32,381 bases of DNA from Erysipelotrichaceae bacterium (GCA_022799495.1 JAAWON010000018.1:1-32381), one strand, 5' to 3'; shown: positions 7,661-15,906, counted from the stretch's first letter. A program made the numbers and translations. The notes: a model not told the origin generated them from the sequence alone.

Positions 7661-8377
7661 ATGACGTATTGCACGATAACCATAGGATATCAGTTAAGTT
7701 GTGAAAAAATGCACAAAGAAAAATTTTTAAAATTTCACATAATTGCGTGACTATTTTGGCCTAGAGAGAAGGGAAATATGCGCTTTTTGACGTTGTGAGG
7801 GGCTTTTTGCGCATGATTTTGCGATTCATTCGGGCAAAATCTACGTTATTTCATTGAGTTTGTATCGGTATGCATCATTTCACAAAGCAGGCAAGATCAC
7901 ACAGGACAGATTTGGATATCCGCCCTTATGTATGGATTGACGATAGGTTAGGCATAAAAGTTAGAGCATGGATACTGAATGGAATGGGAAAAGAGAAGAA
8001 TGTCTTGTGATGGGGGATTCATTGTTTATGTTTTTGATTGTTTCTGATGTATGCCTTGTTGGTTTGCTTAGATGGAATCAATGATGTGTAATGTCAAAGA
8101 TCCATGTATTGAGAAGGATTGGAAGCGAGGGCGTGCTTTATGTGCTTAAAGTTAGTGTAAGGCTTGTGTATCAATGATCTGGGATGTGCAAGAGTACTCA
8201 GTTTGGGATGTCTTTGTATTTCTACTTAGCAATGGTGATTCTGTATTTTGTTTCATAACTTGAAAGATCCTTACATATATCCGTAAACACTATATTATCA
8301 AAGTGGAATATAACAATTTTATAAAACATGTAACAAAAGGGGATAAAAAGGGATAGGATGGTATGGATAGACAGTTA
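7661..8377. other. Long stretch with no recognised gene
   Basis: About 700 bp between the CIRCE-like element and the end of the glycosyltransferase gene. I find no ORF of credible length, no tRNA-like TTCGAATC arm and no recognisable riboswitch. The longest small ORFs, such as a 24-codon one starting near 8009, lack a good ribosome binding site. The part at 7690-7760 is strongly AT-rich and could hold upstream promoter elements. Confidence 0.5.
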
Positions 8378-9097
8378 TTAAGGATAAGGGTGATTTAAAA
8401 TCGGTGTATGATAAATGGCATCGCGTTCTTCGTTAGAAATAAGTGCTTGGCGATACATTGCCTCCAATACTTGACGTTGACGTGCTTTGGCATACTTCAT
8501 GCCATCGCTTAGCTGATAGATGGCAGGTGCTTGTGGGATTCCTGCCAATAGCGTAGCTTGTGCTTGCGATATGTGTTTTGGGTCTGTTTGAAAGTATCCT
8601 TGGCACGCTGCTTGGATTCCATAATAGCCATCACCAAAATAAATGATATTGATATACAGTTCTAATATCTCATCCTTTGTGTATTGACGTTCCAAGTCGC
8701 GGACAAAAAATAGTTCGGCAATTTTACGCTGAAAGGTTTTGCGTTGATCAAGAAATAGATTCTTACTGAGTTGTTGGGTGATGGTGCTTCCACCCATGAG
8801 CAAGGAGTGTTCTTTGAAATCGGTAATGGCAGCTTCGAGGAGATTGGCAAAGACAATCCCGTGATGCGTATAGAATGTAGGATCTTCTATGGCAAGCAAG
8901 GCATCTATAAAATCTTGGTTTACTTCATGTAAGGGCGTATAGTCAGGAGATGCTTGTATTTGTGCAATAAGATCAGGCAAGGGATTTGCTTGAATTAACA
9001 AATGATAACGGATATAACCGATACTGAAAATCGCACTGAGCGAAGAAAACAAAAAGGCAAGCAGTATAAGCATATAATGTTTGATTTGTCTGTACAT
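8378..9097 (-). CDS. Monofunctional peptidoglycan glycosyltransferase (GT51)
   Basis: 239 residues. It polymerises lipid II into glycan strands at the outer face of the membrane. One N-terminal membrane anchor (about 9-28) is followed by the GT51 domain with all standard motifs: EDPTFYTHHG (71-80) with catalytic Glu71, GGSTITQQLSKNLF (102-115), RKIAELFFVRDLE (124-136), KDEILELYIN (141-150) with the second Glu, and ATLLAGIPQAPA (181-192). The protein ends soon after, so there is no penicillin-binding transpeptidase domain; the length matches monofunctional transglycosylases (Mgt) rather than a truncated PBP1. A GGGAGGA ribosome binding site precedes ATG 9097. It is probably transcribed alone. 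Confidence 0.92.
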   Translation of the reverse strand: MYRQIKHYMLILLAFLFSSLSAIFSIGYIRYHLLIQANPLPDLIAQIQASPDYTPLHEVNQDFIDALLAIEDPTFYTHHGIVFANLLEAAITDFKEHSLLMGGSTITQQLSKNLFLDQRKTFQRKIAELFFVRDLERQYTKDEILELYINIIYFGDGYYGIQAACQGYFQTDPKHISQAQATLLAGIPQAPAIYQLSDGMKYAKARQRQVLEAMYRQALISNEERDAIYHTPILNHPYP

Positions 9098-9202
9098 ACG
9101 AATCCTCCCTCATAGCGAATACTTATATCACGCAAAGAGATAATCAAGAAGCGTTAGAGAAACCACTATCGCATCATCCATCGCAAGTCCTTCCCTTTTT
9201 AT

Positions 9203-9232
9203 GTATTATATAATATATAGGAAAGCAATTTG
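9203..9232 (+). repeat. AT-rich direct repeat, copy 1
   Basis: Core TAATATATAGGAAAG followed by CAATTT. It shares the ATATAGGAAAG core with three further copies downstream in the same orientation. A partial copy lacking GGAAAG lies at 9245-9260. Confidence 0.6.
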
Positions 9233-9540
9233 ATTTGAATCTCCTTATTTTATATATAGTCATGCGGTAAACGAATTATGCGAATGTATGGATATCAAAT
9301 GATATCGAATCATCGGAATCAATGGATGTGTGCTATTTATAGGATCGCTTCTTTGGCAGTCACATACGCCCTTCACATCTATTGTGGACTTGGGGATATC
9401 GCAGTAATCCTCCACATTCACCACAACACTCTAATTTCACTTGTTTTTATTCAGGTAACTCATGAAGCTGCCTTCATCCTTGAATCCACAAGTAACCGAT
9501 ACGCTCTATATTGAATAGGTTGAATCTTCGCTTTGGGACT

Positions 9541-9565
9541 ATATATTATATAGGAAAGAGAAATT
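9541..9565 (+). repeat. AT-rich direct repeat, copy 2
   Basis: ATATATTATATAGGAAAG followed by AGAAATT. It is nearly identical to copies 3 and 4. A TTGAAT at 9520-9525 could act as a -35 with TATATT in the repeat as -10. Confidence 0.65.
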
Positions 9566-9636
9566 ATCTTTGGTACCTAAAAAACTAGAAACAATGATAA
9601 ATATTGCATAAAAGGATGTTTCCATTTTGAATACTT

Positions 9637-9661
9637 ATATATTATATAGGAAAGAGGAATT
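9637..9661 (+). repeat. AT-rich direct repeat, copy 3
   Basis: TATATATTATATAGGAAAG followed by AGGAATT, about 98 bp after copy 2 in the same orientation. Confidence 0.65.
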
Positions 9662-9666
9662 TATAA

Positions 9667-9701
9667 AAGAAGTCACAACGAACAAAACTGCATGACTTCT
9701 T
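9667..9701. repeat. 9-bp inverted repeat after repeat copy 3
   Basis: AAGAAGTCA (9667-9675) and TGACTTCTT (9693-9701) pair perfectly around a 17-base loop. No T tract follows, so it is a weak terminator at best; it could be a protein-binding site. Confidence 0.45.
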
Positions 9702-9783
9702 ACTTATTGTATACTTCATAAATCTATGCGCAAGAAGGCAGATAGGACAATAAGTGGCAAGGTATGGATCCCTTATTCTATGA

Positions 9784-9809
9784 ATATATTATATATAGGA
9801 AAGGGAAAT
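9784..9809 (+). repeat. AT-rich direct repeat, copy 4, in the symporter leader
   Basis: ATATATTATATATAGGAAAG followed by GGAAAT. It ends 10 bp before the symporter ATG, so this copy is in a position to contribute to its expression. Confidence 0.65.
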
Positions 9810-9818
9810 GGTGATGGT

Positions 9819-11159
9819 ATGGAACAACTATGGCGGCTCAATGCGTCCTTGAATGAAATCGTATGGGGGAAATGGATGATCGTCTTGATGCTTGGAACCG
9901 GCGCATGGCTGATGATTCGGTGCCGTTTTTTGCCGCTGATGCATGCGCGCCTCATCCTGCGTAAAACCATTGGTTCTTTACGTGGCACAAAAAATAAGCA
10001 AGATGGCATCACTTCCTTTCAGGCAGTATCGACAGCGTTGGCCGGTACATTGGGAGTGGGCAGTGTTATCGGCGTAGCCACCGCATTGACGATTGGCGGC
10101 CCCGGTGCCTTGGTATGGATGTGGATCAGCGCGTTTGTCGGAATGATGAGCAAGTATGCGGAGGTTGTACTCGCCATCTATTTTCGTAAGCGACAAGCGG
10201 ATGGGAGTTATCTTGGCGGCCCAATGGTGACACTGGAGTATGGATGCCATATGCGTTTTGCGGGTGTGTTATTTGCGGTTCTTTGTCTATTTGCGTCCTT
10301 TGGCATTGGTAATATTACACCCGTAAATACGATTACCATGAGCGTAAGGACTTATATTGATATTGCGCCGATTTGGATTGGCTTGGCTACCGCACTCATC
10401 ATCGCATTTGTGATGGTGGGAAGTGCCAAACGGATCATGCGCTTCAATGAACTGATTGTTCCATTGATCTCTATTCTTTATGTGGCTGCTTGTATCTATT
10501 TGATTCTGCGCCATGGCGATCGTTTAGCCGGGGTGATGGAAGCGGTATTCCAAGATGCTTTTCAATTCATCAGTATTGGCGGAGGTATCAGTGGATTCAT
10601 GATCACAAAAGCAATTCATTACGGCATCTCACGTGGCGTGTTTTCCAATGAAGCAGGCATGGGAAGTTCACCGATCTCTCATGCGGCGGTGGCACATGGC
10701 AATGCAGTGGAACAAGGCTTTTGGGGTATATTTGAAGTATTCTTTGATACCATTGTAATTTGTACCCTCACTGCCTTAGTGTTGTTAAGCAGCGGTTTGA
10801 ATGTGGCAGATATGGATGGAATTACATTGGCAGTTGCCTGTTTTGAACAGGGCTTTGGTAAATTAGGCGGAATCTTATTTGCGTTTTCTATTATTGCCTT
10901 TGCGATCCCTTCAATTCTTGGATGGTATTATTATGCACAGGAATGTATTCGTTATTTATTTACGGTAAAATGGGTGTTACCCTGTTATCAATGCCTGTTT
11001 TTGATCCTGTTGGTATTGGGGTCTGTTTTGGATCTGCATCATGTTTGGGAACTCGCAGATACATTAAATGCACTTATGAGTATTCCTAATTTAATTTCGC
11101 TGGTAATTTTACAGGGGATTGTGGTAAAATGTACCCGAGAATATTTTAAAAGACAATAG
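9819..11159 (+). CDS. AGCS-family sodium:amino-acid symporter
   Basis: 446 residues from ATG 9819 (GGTGATGG just upstream; in-frame upstream codons run through the repeat region and are unlikely). Multi-pass membrane protein of the alanine/glycine:cation symporter family, which normally imports alanine or glycine with Na+. The family signature is clear: GVGSVIGVATALTIGGPGAL (79-98), then MWISAFVGMMSKYAEVVLAI (101-120) and DGSYLGGPM (128-136). Later, SRGVFSNEAGMGSSPISHAA is the well-conserved family segment. One oddity is GVGSVIGV where AlsT-type proteins usually have GTGNIAGV; the Asn-to-Ser change lies in the region thought to line the substrate path, so specificity may differ. The glycerate kinase starts 10 bp after the stop, implying one transcript. 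Confidence 0.9.
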   Translation: MEQLWRLNASLNEIVWGKWMIVLMLGTGAWLMIRCRFLPLMHARLILRKTIGSLRGTKNKQDGITSFQAVSTALAGTLGVGSVIGVATALTIGGPGALVWMWISAFVGMMSKYAEVVLAIYFRKRQADGSYLGGPMVTLEYGCHMRFAGVLFAVLCLFASFGIGNITPVNTITMSVRTYIDIAPIWIGLATALIIAFVMVGSAKRIMRFNELIVPLISILYVAACIYLILRHGDRLAGVMEAVFQDAFQFISIGGGISGFMITKAIHYGISRGVFSNEAGMGSSPISHAAVAHGNAVEQGFWGIFEVFFDTIVICTLTALVLLSSGLNVADMDGITLAVACFEQGFGKLGGILFAFSIIAFAIPSILGWYYYAQECIRYLFTVKWVLPCYQCLFLILLVLGSVLDLHHVWELADTLNALMSIPNLISLVILQGIVVKCTREYFKRQ

Positions 11160-11169
11160 GAGTGATCAT

Positions 11170-12315
11170 ATGAACGTGGTAGTTGCCTGTGATTCTTTTA
11201 AGGGATGCATGAAATCAGATGAAGTAAATCGGCATGTATGTAATGGAATTGCCCGCTGGGATGATTCGATTGCGGTTAAAAGTTATGTGATCGGAGATGG
11301 CGGCGAAGGCACAGCGGCGGCGTTTGTCGATGCGGCCAAGGGAGAACTGGTGGAGGTAACTGCGAGTGATGCCTATGGAAAAAAGATTACAACCCATTAT
11401 GGCGTAATTGACGATGGCAACACTGCGATTATTGAGGTGGCGAATATTATCGGCCTGCAAATGCATCCAAGAGAGCGAAGAGCCCCTTATTTCGGTTCCA
11501 GCTTTGGTGTGGGAACGGTCATCCTGCATGCGATTCAGCGCGGATGTAAAAAAATCATTGTCGGATTGGGGGGCAGTGCGACCAATGATGGGGGGATGGG
11601 AATGCTTCAAGCGCTTGGATGTCGATTCTATGACGCAAAGCATCAATACTTATCACCTCAGGCAGTGAATTTGGAAAAGGTTCGCTTTATTGATTTCAAT
11701 CGTTTACAAGAGGTGGTGAAGCCGGATATTGAATTGATTGCGGCTTGTGATGTGAAAAATCATTTGTTGGGGCCGGAAGGCGCAACCTTTGTCTTTGGCA
11801 AACAAAAGGGCTTCTATCCCAATCAACTGCGTCAGATTGATGCGGGTATGGAGAACTTCCGTGATCAGATACAGCGCTATTTGGATATTGATATTGATGC
11901 TTATGAGGGTGGTGGAGCGGCCGGAGGAATCGCAGCGGTACTGATTGGAATCCTGCATGCGAAAATGGTGCCGGGAATTGATCTGTTGTTTTCTTACTGT
12001 GATATCGAGCAGGCCATTCAGGAATGTGATTTTGTCATCACAGGAGAGGGACAAACGGATCTTCAGACCAAATTTGGCAAGGTGCCACTTGGAATCTTGA
12101 ATATAGCGAAACGCTATCATAAACCGGTTCTTTGCGTGAGTGGAGGGTTGGGGCTTGGTTATGAAGAACTCTATGATCTCGGTTTTGCCGGAATCTTCAG
12201 TATCGCAGATCGGGCGATGAGTTTCCAGCAGGCATTGGATCAAGCCGGAGAAAAAATGGAGTCTGCCATTTATTCATTGATGAGAACGATTATGATTTTT
12301 AAAGAATCGTTATAA
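11170..12315 (+). CDS. glxK: Glycerate 2-kinase (GlxK/GarK family)
   Basis: 381 residues, full family length. It phosphorylates D-glycerate with ATP, giving 2-phosphoglycerate in this family, and so feeds lower glycolysis. Motifs: VVVACDSFKGCMKS (3-16), IGDGGEGTAAAF (41-52), GLGGSATNDGGMGMLQALG (132-150), a Gly-rich GGGAAGGIAAVL around 240, and ITGEGQTDLQT near 290. A TAGGAGTGA ribosome binding site precedes ATG 11170. It sits 10 bp behind the AGCS symporter and ahead of a strong terminator, forming a two-gene operon. That pairing suggests the transporter may bring in serine or glycerate-related substrates; this is inference only. Confidence 0.94.
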   Translation: MNVVVACDSFKGCMKSDEVNRHVCNGIARWDDSIAVKSYVIGDGGEGTAAAFVDAAKGELVEVTASDAYGKKITTHYGVIDDGNTAIIEVANIIGLQMHPRERRAPYFGSSFGVGTVILHAIQRGCKKIIVGLGGSATNDGGMGMLQALGCRFYDAKHQYLSPQAVNLEKVRFIDFNRLQEVVKPDIELIAACDVKNHLLGPEGATFVFGKQKGFYPNQLRQIDAGMENFRDQIQRYLDIDIDAYEGGGAAGGIAAVLIGILHAKMVPGIDLLFSYCDIEQAIQECDFVITGEGQTDLQTKFGKVPLGILNIAKRYHKPVLCVSGGLGLGYEELYDLGFAGIFSIADRAMSFQQALDQAGEKMESAIYSLMRTIMIFKESL

Positions 12316-12341
12316 AAATCTGTGTATACGATAGAAACGAT

Positions 12342-12369
12342 ACTGTTTCCCAAGGGAGGCAGTTTTTTT
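12342..12369 (+). terminator. Terminator of the symporter-glycerate kinase operon
   Basis: ACTGTTTCCC (12342-12351), loop AA, GGGAGGCAGT (12354-12363) with two G-U pairs, then a run of T. Confidence 0.9.
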
Positions 12370-12390
12370 ATTTTTTTATTCTTTTCCTAT

Positions 12391-12443
12391 TTACAAAAAG
12401 ATGAAAAAGAATATAATAATATATGAACAATTATTCATATATT
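12391..12443 (+). promoter_or_regulatory. cad promoter and ArsR-type operator
   Basis: -35 TTACAA (12391-12396; or TTTACA one base earlier) and -10 TATAAT (12412-12417) with a 15-16 bp spacer. A perfect 10-bp inverted repeat, AATATATGAA (12418-12427) and TTCATATATT (12434-12443) with a 6-bp spacer, starts right after the -10. The TGAA-N6-TTCA core matches known ArsR/SmtB operators such as those of CzrA and CadC, placing the repressor over the transcription start. Confidence 0.8.
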
Positions 12444-12463
12444 AAAGAAAGTGAGGAATCGTA

Positions 12464-12814
12464 GTGGCACAGTTGGCATGTGAAGTGATTGAAGTTCATC
12501 CGGAGATTGTGGGACGATTGAAACAGGAAATGCCTGAACAGGCACAATATCAGGAGTTGAGTACACTGTTTAAAATGTTTGCGGATGCGACACGCTTAAA
12601 AATCTTATCTTTGCTGTTTCATGAGGAATTATGTGTTTGTGATCTGGCTCAGATATGTGAAATGAGTCATTCGGCCATCTCTCATCAATTAAGCGTTCTG
12701 CGTGCACATCGTATCATTAAATATCGCAAGGAAGGCAAAAACGTATTTTATTCTTTGGATGATGAGCATATACAATCCATATACAATGCAGGTTTGGCTC
12801 ATGTATTGGAATAA
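12464..12814 (+). CDS. cadC: ArsR/SmtB-family metal-responsive repressor (CadC-like)
   Basis: 116 residues from a GTG start with GTGAGGA upstream. Dimeric winged-helix repressor that leaves DNA when it binds thiophilic or transition metals. ELCVCDLA (about 55-62) is the alpha-3 Cys-x-Cys metal motif, and an N-terminal Cys (MAQLACEVIEVH) can complete the alpha-3N site as in staphylococcal CadC. The recognition helix is SHSAISHQLSVLRAH. The C-terminal DEHIQSIYNAGLAHVLE carries the Asp/His/His/Glu ligands of the alpha-5 site. It is followed by a CadA-type ATPase, and its operator is visible upstream, so Cd/Pb/Zn sensing is the natural assignment. A broken Fic fragment separates it from the ATPase. 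Confidence 0.92.
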   Translation: MAQLACEVIEVHPEIVGRLKQEMPEQAQYQELSTLFKMFADATRLKILSLLFHEELCVCDLAQICEMSHSAISHQLSVLRAHRIIKYRKEGKNVFYSLDDEHIQSIYNAGLAHVLE

Positions 12815-12840
12815 ACATTCATTTATTGTCATGATCGGTA

Positions 12841-13172
12841 TTGAATGAAAGAAAGGAGGATAAGTTCTATGACATTAGAAATAAACTCATGAATGTTGCT
12901 CATCCTTTTCGTGAAGGCAATGGCAGAAGTATAAGAATTTGGCTTGATTTGATTTTAAAAAAGGAATTAGGTAAAGTTGTGGGTTGGAGTCTTGTAGATA
13001 AAGAAGATTACCTTTCCGCTATGGAGCGCAGTTCTGTTAAAGATATTGAAAAAAGTACACATTAAAGCAAGCATTAACAGATAAAATAAATGATCGTGAA
13101 GTTTATGGGAAAGGCATTGATCACAGTTACTATTACGAAGGCTATTCTACATTTAAGACAAGTAATCTGTAA
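12841..13172 (+). pseudogene. Fic-domain protein, 5'-truncated and frameshifted
   Basis: The first frame (to the stop at 13063-13065) encodes [20 protein letters not shown], with the Fic motif HPFREGNGR intact, and [19 protein letters not shown]. The C-terminal part, ALTDKINDREVYGKGIDHSY and YYEGYSTFKTSNL, continues in another frame from about 13050 to the stop at 13170-13172. The shift falls in a run of six A (13049-13054). Fic proteins of this type (AMPylators) normally carry roughly 100 further N-terminal residues that are absent here. A GGAGGATAAG ribosome binding site at 12855-12864 leads only to a 7-codon ORF (ATG 12869) in a different frame. It is inserted between the repressor and the ATPase and is surely non-functional. 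It could be a real relic or, for the frameshift alone, a homopolymer sequencing error. Confidence 0.85.
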
Positions 13173-13245
13173 TTAAAATAGTTCCCTCAGCGACAGAAAA
13201 ACAGATTGCCATCCATGTATTGAACAGAAAAGAGGAGGCGGTTAT

Positions 13246-15705
13246 ATGAAAGAAATTGAGTTATATTTAAACCATTTGGATTGTGCCAATTGTGCAGCTA
13301 AAATTGAGCAACAGGCCGCTAAGGTTGCGGGAGTGGATGAGGTGAATGTGAATTTCACCAAACAGCGTTTGTATGCACGCATCCATGGGGATGAGGAAGT
13401 AATCAAGCAGGAACTGATTCATCTGATTCATAGAATTGAGCCTGATGTGGATGTGCAGGATCTGTGTGCTTCCACGCATGCATCTGCGAACTTTGACCAT
13501 CACCATTCTACATTTCATGGGGAAACCTGTGGCCATCACCCACATGAGGAACATCATCATTCACATTGTGATTGTGGTACGGAAGCGAATCAGCGCGAAC
13601 GTATCTTGGTGAGTGCGATCAAGTTTCGTATCGATCATTTGGATTGTGCCAATTGTGCTCAGAAAGTAGAGGATGCGATTAAAAAAGCACCACATGTCGT
13701 AGATGCGGCAGTGAATTTCAGTTCTTCCCTGTTATTTGTACAGACGGATATACAGGAAAGTGAAGCAGCGCTATTAGCGCGTTTAGCGGAAATTGTTCAG
13801 GCGGTTGAAGATGGTGTTGTGCTGTCTATGCCAGAAGGAGAACAAGCAAAAATAAATCATCACTCGAATACAAGGGAGTATATTCGATTAGGGATTTCAT
13901 TGGTGTTGTTTATTTTTGGTGAAGTATCGTTGGCGCAACAATGGACATGGGGTGTTTGGTTATTGTTGGCGGCGTTACTTTGTTCCGGTTTGCCGGTATT
14001 TCAAAAGGCTCTGCGCAATATTCTTCATGGAGAAGTGTTTGATGAAAACTTTTTGATGAGTATTGCCGCAGTCGGTGCGTTTGCGATCGGTGAATGGGGG
14101 GAGGGCAGTGCTGTTATGATTTTCTATGAGATCGGTGAGTTATTTCAGGCTTATGCGGTGAATCGATCACGTCGTAATATTGCGGAATTGATGAATATCA
14201 AGGCAGAATATGCGAATGTATTGGTGGATGGTAAGGAATGTGCGTTTGCGCCGAAGGATGTGCATGTCGATGATGTGATGGTAGTTCGTCCCGGTGAGCG
14301 GGTGGCTTTGGATGGCATCATCTTACAAGGAGAAAGCAGTTTGGATACCTCGGCTTTGAGTGGAGAAAGTATGCCGCGTGATGTTGGCGTGGCAGATGAG
14401 ATCTTGGCGGGTAGTGTGAATATCAGTGGGCTGCTTCATGTGCGGGTCACAAAGGAATTACAGGAAAGTACGGTTTCCCGTATTCTTGAATTGGTGGAAA
14501 ATGCCGGCAGTCGTAAAGCACCAATGGAACAATTTATCACCAAGTTTGCTCGTGTTTATACTCCCCTTGTGGTCGGATTGGCGGTGGCATTGCTGATTGC
14601 AGGAATGGTATTTACGCCGGATGCGCAGTTTTATGATTGGTTATATCGTGCCTTAACGTTTTTAGTTGTTTCTTGTCCTTGTGCATTGGTTGTATCTATT
14701 CCACTTGCGCTCTTTGCGGGAATTGGAGGAGCCGGACGCAAGGGGATTTTGGTGAAAGGCGGCAATTATTTAGAGGCGCTGAGTGAAGTGAAGACGGTTG
14801 TTTTTGATAAAACCGGAACGCTGACAAAAGGCAGTTTTCAGGTAGAACGTGTTGTTGCACACGTTGGCAGTGAGGCGCAGTTGCTGGAATTGGGCGCCTA
14901 TGGTGAAGCATTTTCCACCCATCCGATTGCTCGTTCCATCGTATCCGCTTATGGCAAAGCGATTGATAAGCAGCGCATCCATGCGTTTGCGGAATTGGCG
15001 GGCAATGGTGTTCATGTGCAAATTGATGGGGAATCCTATTATATGGGCAACGATAAACTCATGCAGGCACAGGGTATCGTTTGTGCACAGGATTTGCCTC
15101 ATGGCACGATCGTTCATATCGCATCTAAGCAGAGCTATTTCGGTTATCTTGTCATCAATGATGAAATAAAGCCGACAGCGAAGGAAGCGATTCGTGCTTT
15201 GCGTCATGAAGGAGTTTCAAAGTGTGTGATGTTAAGCGGTGATCGCAAGGAAAGTGCGGAATGGGTTGGCAATTCCCTTGGTTTGGACGAGGTATATGCG
15301 CAATTACTACCGCAGGATAAAGTGAGTCGATTAGAAGAACTGTTGGATTTGCGCTCAAGTGGTAAACTGGCTTTTGTCGGTGACGGTATCAATGATGCGC
15401 CGGTTCTTGCCCGTGCCGATGTGGGTGTCGCAATGGGGGGGATTGGTTCTGATGCGGCGATTGAAGCGGCAGATGTGGTATTGATGCGTGATGATCCGCT
15501 TGCTTTGGCTTTGGCCATTCGCATTGCTAAGAAAACAAAGCGCATTCTATATCAAAATATTGTGCTGGCACTAGGGATTAAAAGTGCAGTGCTGATATTG
15601 AGCGTTTTTGGTTTCGCTACGATGTGGATGGGCGTATTTGCGGATGTCGGTGTTACCCTTTTGGCCGTATTGAATGCGATGCGTGCATTGGCAATCAAGC
15701 AGTGA
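13246..15705 (+). CDS. cadA: CadA/ZntA-type heavy-metal P1B-ATPase
   Basis: 819 residues. Exports Zn2+, Cd2+ or Pb2+ across the cell membrane using ATP. Two heavy-metal-associated domains carry HLDCANCAAK (10-19) and HLDCANCAQK (131-140), separated by a His/Cys-rich stretch at 82-110. The core follows: actuator SALSGESMP (369-377), metal-site SCPCALVVSIPLALF (476-490), phosphorylation site DKTGTLTKG (521-529), STHP (557-560) and GDGINDAPVLARADVGVAMG. The last helices contain LGIKSAV and ADVGVTLLAVLNAMRAL, with the Lys and Asp typical of the P1B-2 (Zn/Cd/Pb) subgroup. GAGGAGG precedes the ATG. No separate promoter is evident, so it probably shares the cadC promoter through the Fic relic. Confidence 0.95.
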   Translation: MKEIELYLNHLDCANCAAKIEQQAAKVAGVDEVNVNFTKQRLYARIHGDEEVIKQELIHLIHRIEPDVDVQDLCASTHASANFDHHHSTFHGETCGHHPHEEHHHSHCDCGTEANQRERILVSAIKFRIDHLDCANCAQKVEDAIKKAPHVVDAAVNFSSSLLFVQTDIQESEAALLARLAEIVQAVEDGVVLSMPEGEQAKINHHSNTREYIRLGISLVLFIFGEVSLAQQWTWGVWLLLAALLCSGLPVFQKALRNILHGEVFDENFLMSIAAVGAFAIGEWGEGSAVMIFYEIGELFQAYAVNRSRRNIAELMNIKAEYANVLVDGKECAFAPKDVHVDDVMVVRPGERVALDGIILQGESSLDTSALSGESMPRDVGVADEILAGSVNISGLLHVRVTKELQESTVSRILELVENAGSRKAPMEQFITKFARVYTPLVVGLAVALLIAGMVFTPDAQFYDWLYRALTFLVVSCPCALVVSIPLALFAGIGGAGRKGILVKGGNYLEALSEVKTVVFDKTGTLTKGSFQVERVVAHVGSEAQLLELGAYGEAFSTHPIARSIVSAYGKAIDKQRIHAFAELAGNGVHVQIDGESYYMGNDKLMQAQGIVCAQDLPHGTIVHIASKQSYFGYLVINDEIKPTAKEAIRALRHEGVSKCVMLSGDRKESAEWVGNSLGLDEVYAQLLPQDKVSRLEELLDLRSSGKLAFVGDGINDAPVLARADVGVAMGGIGSDAAIEAADVVLMRDDPLALALAIRIAKKTKRILYQNIVLALGIKSAVLILSVFGFATMWMGVFADVGVTLLAVLNAMRALAIKQ

Positions 15706-15799
15706 TGGTCAGTGCATAACTGATCCTTTCGCTTATTAAAGCGTACTTTTGATTGGTGATATCATTGTACACATAATGTGAATAAGGTAGGAAATCAAT

Positions 15800-15830
15800 G
15801 GCAGAGTGCTTGGTTAAGGCTCTGCCTTTT
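15800..15830 (+). terminator. Terminator after cadA
   Basis: GGCAGAG (15800-15806) pairs with CTCTGCC (15820-15826), followed by TTTTGTG. A modest T tract. Confidence 0.65.
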
Positions 15831-15906
15831 GTGTTGAAAGAATGAGATGTTAGGCTTACAAGGACTGAAAGAAAGTTCCAAAATACGTGAAAATGGAAAG
15901 AAAGCA

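Larger units (their letters stand above)
9098..9818. other. Non-coding stretch containing an AT-rich repeat cluster
   Basis: 720 bp between divergent genes. It contains four direct copies of an AT-rich motif (annotated separately), a 9-bp inverted repeat and a possible decayed coding fragment on the minus strand (about 9300-9510). A 78-codon plus-strand ORF at 9278-9514 has no ribosome binding site and no recognisable protein character, so I do not call it a gene. Confidence 0.5.

Noticed and set aside
8009-8083. 24-codon hydrophobic ORF in the long gap
   Set aside because: No credible ribosome binding site, and short hydrophobic ORFs arise easily by chance in AT-rich DNA.
9278-9514. 78-codon plus-strand ORF in the repeat region
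   Set aside because: No ribosome binding site, odd composition, and it lies across a region better read as decayed sequence on the other strand.
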